From NCBI GenBank assembly GCA_900258555.1, contig LT984855.1, positions 431,821 through 495,820 on the forward strand: a stretch of DNA of 64,000 bases, in the 5' to 3' direction. Both the position numbers and the translations under genes were made by a program. Shown here one piece after another: positions 18,895-26,863 of the stretch (its first letter is position 1; each line of letters begins with the position of its first letter). The notes beneath the pieces were generated by a model. That model saw nothing but the letters and a program-made list of their open reading frames with translations. It ran no database searches and had not been told where the DNA came from. Source of the stretch: an uncultured Desulfobacterium sp. Its GTDB lineage: Bacteria > Desulfobacterota > DSM-4660 > Desulfatiglandales > Desulfatiglandaceae.

Positions 18895-19770
18895 ATGGAA
18901 AAGGTGGTTATTGATGGTGTGGAACTGCATCTGACTCAACCTGATGAGGTTCCATTGTCTTGGGTCGGCCAGGAAGAACTGGTTACGCAGGTCCTGGCCG
19001 CATGGTTTGTAATAGGCAATGAGGATATCCCCTTAAGCCCAAGGCTGGTGGGGAAACCAGGGGTCGGGAAAACCACCCTGGCATACCATGCCGGCAGGCG
19101 AATCAACAGGCCGGTGTATCTTTTTCAGGCTACAATGGATACCAGGCCTGAAGACCTTATTGTCACGCCCGTAATCTCAGATGCAGGAAAGATCAGGTAC
19201 ATGGCAAGCCCGGTAGTATCCGCCATGATTAAGGGCGGAGTGGCTGTTATTGATGAAGGGAACCGCATGAGTGAAAAGAGCTGGGCCTCTCTTGCCCCGC
19301 TCCTGGACAGCAGAAGATATGTTGAATCAATTGTAGCAGGCATTAAGATCAAGGCTCATCCTGATTTCAGATTCTGCACCACCATGAATGATGATGCCAG
19401 CACGTTTGAGCTTCCCGAGTATATACATTCAAGGCTTCAACCCCAGATCCATATCGACTTTCCTGAAAAAGATGAGGAGCTCCTGATTCTAAAAAACAAT
19501 CTCCCGTTCGCTGATGATGAGGTGCTGGAATATGTGGTTAATTTTCTCCAGACCGCCCATCAGGCGGACGAGCGGTACTCTGTCAGGGACGGGATAAACA
19601 TAGCACGATATGCACTCAAAAGACTTACAAATGTAAATCCTGCATCTGGTCGTCATATAGTAAAGGAGCAAATAAAAGGGCATCTGAAAGAATCGGCTGC
19701 AATGATACTGGATGTAACGGCCTCAAGGTTTTTCAGCGATATGGTAGATGATGACGGACACAATAAATAG
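18895..19770 (+). CDS. MoxR-type AAA+ ATPase
   Basis: The 291-aa protein has Walker A 'GKPGVGKTTLA' (about residues 51-61), Walker B 'GGVAVIDEGNRM' (about 113-124), sensor 1 'FRFCTTMNDD' and an Arg-finger region 'HSRLQPQIHIDFP'. This resembles MoxR/CbbQ-like AAA+ chaperones that remodel or activate partner proteins, often with VWA-domain partners. The start follows 'CGGAGGG'. It overlaps the 610-aa gene downstream by 23 bases, which implies coupled synthesis and a shared job. No VWA gene is adjacent. Confidence 0.85.
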   Translation: MEKVVIDGVELHLTQPDEVPLSWVGQEELVTQVLAAWFVIGNEDIPLSPRLVGKPGVGKTTLAYHAGRRINRPVYLFQATMDTRPEDLIVTPVISDAGKIRYMASPVVSAMIKGGVAVIDEGNRMSEKSWASLAPLLDSRRYVESIVAGIKIKAHPDFRFCTTMNDDASTFELPEYIHSRLQPQIHIDFPEKDEELLILKNNLPFADDEVLEYVVNFLQTAHQADERYSVRDGINIARYALKRLTNVNPASGRHIVKEQIKGHLKESAAMILDVTASRFFSDMVDDDGHNK

Positions 19771-21580
19771 ACTCGAATGGCGCAATGTAAGGTTTGTCCC
19801 GATATTACACAACAGGATGGAATTTGCCCTTGAGGTCAGAAGGCAGTTTGAGGAATTCAGACCTGATATAGTTGCTGCAGAATACCCTGGGACGCTGGAA
19901 GATAAGATCCTGCAAGGGATCAAGAGGCTTCCTCTGCTCTCAGTGGTCTATTACAGGGAAGATGATGGGGCATTCACATATCTTTTATTGGAGCCCACAG
20001 ATGGACAGGTTGAGGCGGTAAGGCTGGCCCTGTCAAACAATATCCCCGTAAAATTTATTGATCGGGATATAGAGTCATACCCTTTTGATCGTTCTCCAAT
20101 GCCTGATCCTTATTCCATTGCCCGGATCGGTCATTTTGCCTATTGCCGGACATACATTAACATATGCACAGATAATCACCTCACACATGAAGATATGCTC
20201 AGAGAAAAAACCATGGCATATCATTTACAACGTCTTTGCAAGGACAATGAGAGAGTCATGTTCGTTGGGGGCCTGACACATATCCCAGGGCTTTTCAAGT
20301 TGCTCGACAAACCCCAGGCCCAGGTTGTGGGCCGGATAAGAAGGGAGGGCGTGGGGCTTGCCCATTTGCACAGGGACTCCAGCCAGGAGATAATGACTGA
20401 AATTCCCTATCTTGCAGCGGAATATGACGGGGCAAGGAACTCCGATAATTATGATGACCTGGACAGGATCAAGATCATAGTTAAAATGATAAACGCTGCG
20501 ATGATAGGCCACAGGAAAAACAATAAAGAAGAGTTGTCGCATAATCAGATCAGGACCTTGAACAGATTTGCCAGGAACTACGCGTTTCTCACCGGCAACC
20601 TTGTCCCCAATTTCTATCAGTTGATCGTCGCTGCAAGGGGGGCGGCAGATGACAATTTTGCTTATGAGCTCTGGGAGGCTGGAAGCACATACCCATGGCA
20701 GACAGAAGATCCGGCCTTGCCGGTGTTAAGATTAAGAGGGGAAGACCTTTTCCTTGATCAGAAAAGAATCAGATTCCACAGGAGACTAAAGACGATGAGA
20801 AGGCGCCTTTTGCCTGTGCCTGTAAGGAGCAGGGAAAAAGAACGTTACCCCGGCCAGTGGCGTGAAGGATTCAAGGGATATTCCATTTGCTCTTATCCGC
20901 CTGAGGATGTTGTAATCGAGGGATACGGGGAGCACCTGAAAAAGAGGGCACTTGAAATAAAGTCCGAACAAAACTTCCGGGTTGTCCCCTTTACCAGTTC
21001 CATCCAGGATGGGTTGGACATAAGGGAGACCATCAGGGACCTGGTGAAAAAAAAGATTTATGTCAGGGAGGAGCGACCTCTAAGGGGAAAGGTGGGTTCT
21101 GTTGTAGTGATTTTTGCCCCTGACCTCCCGGATAAAGACGGGAAGGAGGAATTTCCCTGGTGTGTTACATGGCTGGGCGAGCATTCGCAGGAATCGGACA
21201 TGTCGTTTTACAGCACCCCTGCGGGTGAGTTGATGGACGGACCGGGGATATCAAGGTGCCAATACGGCGGATTTATGCTGACCTACCCCCCGCTCAGGGT
21301 CTATGACATATGGAAAGACACCTTCTTCAATCTTGCCAGAAATAAGCCTGAAAGACTTCTTATGGCCGCTATTGATTATTCGTTAGAAAAACATGTGGTC
21401 TACGTGGCGGCCACCCCACCTTCAGGCTGGTGCAAAAGCCTGGCCGCAAGGCTGGGGAAGACAATAATATATCTTCCAATAGGGATATTCTCCCCTGTCA
21501 CCCTTAAAAAAATAAGACAGTTTCACGTCCTGGATGGTCACGCCGTGAGGAACTGGGCGCCTTCGTATATCAGGCAATGA
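19748..21580 (+). CDS. Uncharacterised 610-aa MoxR-linked protein with TraB/EreA-like N-terminus
   Basis: It starts inside the MoxR gene. The first 50 residues ('FVPILHNRMEFALEVRRQF', then 'EFRPDIVAAEYPG') follow the beta-alpha-beta pattern of the TraB/ChaN/EreA-like fold, where an early His and a later 'D-VxxE' segment are conserved; DUF5682 proteins coupled to MoxR ATPases have a similar opening. Residues about 145-190 contain 'REKTMAYHLQRL' followed by 'VMFVGGLTHIPG', also seen in that fold. The C-terminal half (about 350-610) matches nothing I know. There is no signal peptide or membrane helix. A MoxR-dependent hydrolase or conflict-type protein is a guess. Confidence 0.6.
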   Translation: MMTDTINRLEWRNVRFVPILHNRMEFALEVRRQFEEFRPDIVAAEYPGTLEDKILQGIKRLPLLSVVYYREDDGAFTYLLLEPTDGQVEAVRLALSNNIPVKFIDRDIESYPFDRSPMPDPYSIARIGHFAYCRTYINICTDNHLTHEDMLREKTMAYHLQRLCKDNERVMFVGGLTHIPGLFKLLDKPQAQVVGRIRREGVGLAHLHRDSSQEIMTEIPYLAAEYDGARNSDNYDDLDRIKIIVKMINAAMIGHRKNNKEELSHNQIRTLNRFARNYAFLTGNLVPNFYQLIVAARGAADDNFAYELWEAGSTYPWQTEDPALPVLRLRGEDLFLDQKRIRFHRRLKTMRRRLLPVPVRSREKERYPGQWREGFKGYSICSYPPEDVVIEGYGEHLKKRALEIKSEQNFRVVPFTSSIQDGLDIRETIRDLVKKKIYVREERPLRGKVGSVVVIFAPDLPDKDGKEEFPWCVTWLGEHSQESDMSFYSTPAGELMDGPGISRCQYGGFMLTYPPLRVYDIWKDTFFNLARNKPERLLMAAIDYSLEKHVVYVAATPPSGWCKSLAARLGKTIIYLPIGIFSPVTLKKIRQFHVLDGHAVRNWAPSYIRQ

Positions 21581-21613
21581 CAACTCACAATCCGTAACCA
21601 GCAAACCGCCAAA

Positions 21614-24001
21614 CTAATTTATGCAGACCCTTCTGACCTCATCAAGGTCGGTCAGTCCATTAAAGACCTTGATGATACCATCCTGTTTGAGTGTGGTCAT
21701 ACCGTCTTCTATGGCCTGTCTGAAGAGATTTTCCGTATTATCCGCCTTTTTGATCATCCTCTTTACCTGTGCTGTACCTTCCATTAATTCGTGTATACCG
21801 AGTCTTCCTTTATATCCGACGTTTGCACAGGCATCGCAGCCTTTTTTACGGTACAATTTAAGCTCAGGAGAGTAAGTGATACCGGTCTTATCAAAATAGT
21901 CTTTGCCATAGTGTGTGACGATATCCTGGAATTCATCCTCTGTCGGATGGTACTCAACCTTGCATTTTGGGCACAGACTCCTGACCAGTCTCTGTGCCAT
22001 AACACCCAGAAAGGCATCGGAGAAGTTTAAGGCATTCAAACCCATATCCAGTAATCTTGTCACGGTCTCCGGCGCGCTGTTGGTATGGAGGGTGGAAAAG
22101 ACCAAGTGACCGGTAAGGGAAGCCTCTATACCAATGGAGGCGGTTTCTTCATCGCGCATTTCACCGATCATGATTACATCTGGATCAGCCCTCAGAAAGG
22201 CGCGCATGACCCTTGCAAAATCTAGCCCTATCTGGGGCTTTACTTCTATCTGTCTTAAGCCAAGCTGTGAGATTTCAATAGGGTCTTCTGCTGTCCAGAT
22301 CTTTCTTTCAGGTGTGTTTATGTAGCCGAGGGCTGCGTGGAGTGATGTGGTCTTGCCAGACCCGGTAGGCCCCACCACAAGCACAAGGCCGTAAGGTTTG
22401 GCTATAATCTCTTTCATTATCCGAAGATTGCGCTCAATTAAACCCATCTCATCCAGCTTCATTGCCCCTGACTTGGCGAGGATCCTCATTACAGCATCTT
22501 CATACCCCCCTGGTGAGGGAAGAGTTGCAAGTCGTAATTCAAAAGGAGGTATTCCTTTGCGCTTGAATTTTATCTTTCCATCCTGCGGAAGCCGCCTTTC
22601 AGCTATATCAAGACCTGCCATGATCTTGATCCTGGAAAGTACAGCCCTCGCCATTGAATTCGGCACAGTCATATATTCCTGGCAGAGACCGTCAATACGA
22701 AATCTTATATTCAAATTTTTTGTCACAGGAGAAGGTTCAATATGGATATCCGAGGCATTTTTGCGGTAAGCGGCCACAATAATGTGGTCAACAAATTTTA
22801 CCACCTTGCCCGAGGCCTCATCGTAAGAGCCTGTATCTTCTTCTCTCTCCATCTCTTCTTCAAATGAGATGTCAGGTATCAACTCATTTACATCCCCGCC
22901 GGAAGACGTCACCATATCTTCATAGCTTTCATCCTTATTCCTGAAGAACCGTTTGATAAAGGCCTCGATATCCTCCTTTATTCCAACAGAAAACAAAAGT
23001 TTCTTGGTCTTCAGCAAGGACTTTATATTGTCTGTCTTACCGAGGTTCCTGGGGTCGTCAACGAGGACAAATATCCCCTCCTGATCCCACGACAAAGGCA
23101 CCCAGAGTTCGTGCAAAAGGAATGACTCTTTCAGATTGCCGATAAGTTCGATCGGGGTCGGAATTTCTTCTGTATAGCCCTTAAAGGGACATCCATAAAA
23201 AAGGGACAGAGATTTTCCCATTTCCTCCTTTTTTACGTTGAAATGTTCTATCAGAATAAACTCTACGCTCTTCTTAACCTTCTTCGACATCTCCAGGGCC
23301 TTTTTCAGTTGGTCAGTGTCCATCATTTCCTGATTTAGGAGATAGTCATATTTTGACCCTGTTGAGAGACTTGACATTAGGAAGTTGATCTTATCCTTGA
23401 CTTCCTCATTCATTGGATCAAGTTCTTTGGCGGATTGATATAGTTTAAGCGCTTCTTCATTATGCCCCACCTTTTCCAATTCAGAGCCTGCAAGCAATCT
23501 AGCTTCCGCCTTTTCCTTATCGCCCAATTCCTTTTGATCAATAATCCTGCCAACCTCCTCCATAACCCCTTGTAAGGTGTGGGTCTGAATCAGACATTGT
23601 ACTAAATCCGGTACGATTTCAGGCACAGGATAATCTAGACCAAGCAGTTTTTCATATTCAGAGGCGGCTTCACTAAAAAGGCCTAGCTCCTTAAAAGCAA
23701 AGGCGCTATCAAGAACCGCCGTAACATCTTCATCAATCGCCAAGGTCTCCTTAATATAGGAAAGGTCTTCAGAGGATAGCTGCTTGGATCTCTCAGTCTC
23801 TATGTGGACATACTTTTTCTCTAATTCCTCCAGTCTGGATTTGATCTCGCCCTGTTTATCAGACTCGATATCTGGTGCCGACGAAAGGATCTGTTCATAA
23901 ATAGCAATCGCCTCGCCAATCAACCCCATGGAATGATAAACATCGGCTTCCTTTATCTTTGCATCAATATCAATCATCGGATTTTCCATACCTTGTGTCA
24001 T
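21614..24001 (-). CDS. PilB/GspE-family secretion ATPase with N-terminal TPR domain
   Basis: The 795-aa protein has three parts: tetratricopeptide-like helices (about residues 10-230), a GspE-II/MshE-N-like domain (about 240-345), and a full type II/IV secretion ATPase (about 400-795) with Walker A '[14 protein letters not shown]' (about 547), Asp box 'IWTAEDPIEI', Walker B 'DVIMIGEMRDEETA', a His box and a CxxC...CxxC zinc site ('CPKCK', 'CDACANVGYKGR'). Such ATPases power pilus extension or type II secretion. TPR fusion is unusual. It lies alone, in the same strand and region as MglA/roadblock genes, which often control pilus polarity. Confidence 0.88.
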   Translation of the reverse strand: MTQGMENPMIDIDAKIKEADVYHSMGLIGEAIAIYEQILSSAPDIESDKQGEIKSRLEELEKKYVHIETERSKQLSSEDLSYIKETLAIDEDVTAVLDSAFAFKELGLFSEAASEYEKLLGLDYPVPEIVPDLVQCLIQTHTLQGVMEEVGRIIDQKELGDKEKAEARLLAGSELEKVGHNEEALKLYQSAKELDPMNEEVKDKINFLMSSLSTGSKYDYLLNQEMMDTDQLKKALEMSKKVKKSVEFILIEHFNVKKEEMGKSLSLFYGCPFKGYTEEIPTPIELIGNLKESFLLHELWVPLSWDQEGIFVLVDDPRNLGKTDNIKSLLKTKKLLFSVGIKEDIEAFIKRFFRNKDESYEDMVTSSGGDVNELIPDISFEEEMEREEDTGSYDEASGKVVKFVDHIIVAAYRKNASDIHIEPSPVTKNLNIRFRIDGLCQEYMTVPNSMARAVLSRIKIMAGLDIAERRLPQDGKIKFKRKGIPPFELRLATLPSPGGYEDAVMRILAKSGAMKLDEMGLIERNLRIMKEIIAKPYGLVLVVGPTGSGKTTSLHAALGYINTPERKIWTAEDPIEISQLGLRQIEVKPQIGLDFARVMRAFLRADPDVIMIGEMRDEETASIGIEASLTGHLVFSTLHTNSAPETVTRLLDMGLNALNFSDAFLGVMAQRLVRSLCPKCKVEYHPTEDEFQDIVTHYGKDYFDKTGITYSPELKLYRKKGCDACANVGYKGRLGIHELMEGTAQVKRMIKKADNTENLFRQAIEDGMTTLKQDGIIKVFNGLTDLDEVRRVCIN

Positions 24002-24045
24002 TTCAGCATCCCTGAAGCGTACGAACGAAAAGGCCGTTCCATCGC

Positions 24046-24080
24046 AATTTTGAATTTTTATTCGTGAATTTTTAACATAA
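24046..24080. repeat. AT-rich dispersed intergenic repeat copy
   Basis: Contains 'CAATTTTGAATTTTTATTC' and 'GTGAATTTTTAAC', the same AATTTTGAATTTTTAA-type units as the copies at 16186, 35108 and 63779. Confidence 0.4.
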
Positions 24081-24318
24081 AAAAGACAGGATGAGTTATA
24101 TCCTATTCTTAGAGTCTAAAAGATCTAAAGCAGCTTTTATGCCAAAATCGTGCCAATAATTTTTTTCCGTAATATCAGCGTGTTATGGTTTGATGCGGCA
24201 ATTAAGACAAAAAATCAAGAGGAAACAAGTGGTTAGGAAAATTTTTGCGTCAAAGTTTTGACCCACAAAATAGCGTTTTAGATTATAAATAAACGCAGTT
24301 ATTTTTTTGGTTGAAACA

Positions 24319-24342
24319 GAAAAGGCGCGAATGCGCCTTTTC
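24319..24342 (-). terminator. Rho-independent terminator downstream of the HAMP-protein gene
   Basis: A perfect inverted repeat AGAAAAGGCGC/GCGCCTTTTCT around a 2-4-base loop. On the minus strand it ends in TTTTCTGTTT. It would close the roadblock-MglA-HAMP transcript. Confidence 0.8.
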
Positions 24343-24366
24343 TATAAGTCTATAAGCTGAAGGGAT

Positions 24367-25437
24367 TTATCCTATTTTATCCTTTATGTGTCTTACGGCC
24401 TCGGCCAATGCGCCAATCTCGCCTTCTTCCTTGAGATCAATAACGACATCCATTCTGCCCTCGGCCAATTGTTCAATTACACTGGTCAAGGACTTAATCT
24501 TTACCGCTGTATTTCTCCCTCTGATGTATGCAATAAGGCCTATCAAAACAATCAGACAACCGGATAGTCCAAAGACGGTTGTTCTTGCCCCATCAATTGT
24601 CATTCCCATATATGTTTGTAAAACCTGATTGATTAGGGAGGGTATAGCGGTCATTTGGTTCACATAGATATAATTAAAACATGCAATTATAACAAGTGGT
24701 ACCAGCACCATTAATCCCATTGTGCCTGCCAGTCCAAGGCCTTTACTCCCTGCTTTTTTTACGGCTGGAATATGAACACTGATCTTTTTTTCCTTTTCCT
24801 TTGCTTCAACTACCGCCTCTTCGGGCTCCACTTTGCCCTCCGGCTTTTCTTCTGCCATTTCTTCTATAGTCTTTTCTGGCACTTCCGCAGCAGGGACTTC
24901 TTTGGGCGCCTTAACTCCTCCTCCTTTTTCTGCAGCAGACCTTTTGGCTGCAAGTCGTTCCTTCAACCCTTTGAACTTGTCCATCTCCACTAATAGGACC
25001 TTCTTCCTCTCTGCTTCAGTAATCCCATGGGTAACAATAATCTTCTCCAGGCCGGCATAGGCCGAATTAAGTAACTTGACAACATCCGGATCTGCATTGG
25101 CCTTTTTGGCTTTTATGTATTTTCCAACAGTCGCCAGGAGTTGAAGAAACATTTGCACAATCTTGTCATTCTGGTAAGGCTCTTTTAAGTTGTCCACCTG
25201 GTCCAAAAACCGGTTCATGGTTTCATCGCTGATCTCCCATTCGATAGAAAGGACCGCGGACTTTAATCCCTTAATTGGTGTATCTTCTACATCCTTGATG
25301 TCTTCTTCAAATGCCGGCGCATCTTCAAGTGTAGAGGTGTCTTCCTCGAATTCAGGGGAATCTTCGCCTTCACCAAAAAGATCATCCAGACGCTTCTCAA
25401 CCTCGTCTACGATATTAGGATCAGTCTTATTAGCCAA
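24367..25437 (-). CDS. Membrane protein with C-terminal HAMP-like domain
   Basis: The 356-aa protein has an acidic N-terminus, a helical region about residues 55-165, an Ala/Glu/Lys-rich linker (about 165-225), two membrane helices ('GTMGLMVLVPLVIIACFNYI' and 'VFGLSGCLIVLIGLIAYI'), then a HAMP-like domain ('VKIKSLTSVIEQLAEGRMDV' onward) that ends the protein. There is no kinase, chemoreceptor or cyclase domain after the HAMP, so any signal must pass to another protein. It lies 9 bases after the MglA-like GTPase gene, which makes that GTPase a candidate partner. The large N-terminal part is probably cytoplasmic, with both termini inside. Confidence 0.7.
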   Translation of the reverse strand: MANKTDPNIVDEVEKRLDDLFGEGEDSPEFEEDTSTLEDAPAFEEDIKDVEDTPIKGLKSAVLSIEWEISDETMNRFLDQVDNLKEPYQNDKIVQMFLQLLATVGKYIKAKKANADPDVVKLLNSAYAGLEKIIVTHGITEAERKKVLLVEMDKFKGLKERLAAKRSAAEKGGGVKAPKEVPAAEVPEKTIEEMAEEKPEGKVEPEEAVVEAKEKEKKISVHIPAVKKAGSKGLGLAGTMGLMVLVPLVIIACFNYIYVNQMTAIPSLINQVLQTYMGMTIDGARTTVFGLSGCLIVLIGLIAYIRGRNTAVKIKSLTSVIEQLAEGRMDVVIDLKEEGEIGALAEAVRHIKDKIG

Positions 25438-25446
25438 TGGTAACTC

Positions 25447-26052
25447 CTATTTTAGTTCTTTTTCCAAGGAAGCAATAGTCATTGCAGTTATCTTTTTAAA
25501 GGTGGGAATCACGCCGTTTCCAACCAGGGCGCTTGCCTCAAAGAAAGGCACCTTTAGTTCGCTGTTAAGATCTTGTTCCATTGTTTCAATAGGCAAGATA
25601 GGAATGCCCTGCTCTGCCAGATCTCTCTTGTTATATTGCAAAACAAGAGGAACCTGAAATATGTCTTTGTTGTAAGTAGCTAGATTTTCTTTAAGATTTT
25701 CCAAAGAAAGGATCGCCTTCTCTCTACGCACTACTGCAGAATCACCAACAAAAACCACTCCATCAACACCCCTTAATACCAGTTTCCGGGTCGCATTATA
25801 TTTTACCTGTCCTGGGACAGTGTACAACTGTATTTTAATATCGTAGCCCTTTATTTTTCCCATCTCAAATGGGAAAAAGTCAAAGAACAGCGTACGGTCC
25901 CCATGGGTCTTGATTGCAACCATTTCCGTCTTTATACGGCGGCTCAGTTTTTGATAAATATATTCAAGATTTGTTGTTTTCCCCCCTCTGCCGGGACCAT
26001 AGTAGACGATCTTTACTTGAACTTCTTTTTTTTTCAGATTTATAAAAGCCAA
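25447..26052 (-). CDS. MglA-like small GTPase
   Basis: The frame is open from 26100, but a TTG at 26052 preceded by GAGG 9 bases upstream gives 'MAFINLKKKEVQVKIVYYG', which aligns with the MglA family start; that yields 201 aa. Motifs: P-loop 'GPGRGGKTTNL', switch region 'LFFDFFPF', 'YTVPGQ' in place of the usual DxxGQ, and 'QYNKRDL' (NKxD). MglA GTPases set cell polarity and motility with roadblock-type MglB. The roadblock gene lies 86 bases upstream and the HAMP protein gene 9 bases downstream, so they probably act together. Confidence 0.88.
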   Translation of the reverse strand: MAFINLKKKEVQVKIVYYGPGRGGKTTNLEYIYQKLSRRIKTEMVAIKTHGDRTLFFDFFPFEMGKIKGYDIKIQLYTVPGQVKYNATRKLVLRGVDGVVFVGDSAVVRREKAILSLENLKENLATYNKDIFQVPLVLQYNKRDLAEQGIPILPIETMEQDLNSELKVPFFEASALVGNGVIPTFKKITAMTIASLEKELK

Positions 26053-26138
26053 AAGGTGGTACCTCACAAAGAATATGTTAAACGGTGGTGGATGGTACAA
26101 AATGGGAGGTTACAAAAAAGGCATTATTTAACCCTACG

Positions 26139-26531
26139 TCAGGACTTAAGAATTTCTGTAATTTTGCCGATAGCCTTTGCAATCTTTAACCTCAAAAGAC
26201 CCAAAGAAACCTCATTGTCAAAGATGCAGACAAGCAGGAATTCGTCCAACACTTTGCTAAAGTGGATATTTTCTCTTTCACCTTTATTAAAAAGCACTGA
26301 GAAATCTTCTTCGCCGATCATCTTTGCAAGGGCATTTACCGCCCCGAAATTGGCCGCTGAAAGCGCCGCCAATGCTGGAATATCATGTTTAGTATTTTCC
26401 GCTTCGTATTCGGCAATAATATTTCCTGCCATATCTATAAAGAGAACACAATGAATCCCTACCTGTGGGAGCTGATCCTTCAGGATATTTTCAATTCCAT
26501 CAAGATGGTTTTGTTGGAGTGTATATGACAA
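26139..26531 (-). CDS. Roadblock/LC7-domain protein (MglB-like)
   Basis: The 130-aa product has the roadblock/LC7 pattern: an N-terminal helix ('LDGIENILKDQLP'), a strand pair 'GIHCVLFIDMAGNIIAEYE', an Ala-rich central helix ('IPALAALSAANFGAVNALAKMI'), then strands through 'FLLVCIFDNEVSLGLLRLKI' and a final helix. Such dimers act as GTPase-activating or scaffold partners of MglA-type GTPases. The MglA-like gene follows on the same strand. Confidence 0.85.
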   Translation of the reverse strand: MSYTLQQNHLDGIENILKDQLPQVGIHCVLFIDMAGNIIAEYEAENTKHDIPALAALSAANFGAVNALAKMIGEEDFSVLFNKGERENIHFSKVLDEFLLVCIFDNEVSLGLLRLKIAKAIGKITEILKS

Positions 26532-26863
26532 TTAAAAACCCCTTGTTTATGAATTTAGATTAAATCCATCCCCATTGAACTTTTTACTTTACATATTATT
26601 GGGCAAAAGAAGCGGCTACTTTAATTTTTGAAAAAATGGTTCACAATGTCTATACTTAGAATTCACTTTACGGTCAAGCAAGAAAGGATTAAAAGTATGG
26701 ATTAAAAATCAAAAATATTGATTTTGCCATATTGACTATGCCATAAGATTCTTATAATCATTTGATTATCCGATAAAATAGGAATTTTCATTTCTATAGT
26801 CAAACCCAAATACCACATTTTTTGAGGTCGAGCTTTTTTCTAGATCCACCCCTGAGGAAATAA
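26532..26863. other. Divergent regulatory region (roadblock gene / pseudo-receiver gene)
   Basis: No gene is seen. This AT-rich 330-base gap must contain promoters for both flanking genes. On the plus strand 'TTGACT' near 26732 and 'TATAAT' near 26753 are separated by only 15 bases, shorter than usual. A partial inverted repeat (GCCATA...) surrounds this point. Confidence 0.35.

Larger units (their letters stand above)
24002..24366. other. Intergenic stretch with terminator and AT-rich repeat
   Basis: No gene is seen. The stretch holds an AT-rich dispersed repeat copy at about 24046-24080 and an intrinsic terminator at 24319-24342. The remainder is AT-rich and probably holds the promoter of the TPR-GspE gene on the minus strand, but no convincing -35/-10 pair was found. 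Confidence 0.5.
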
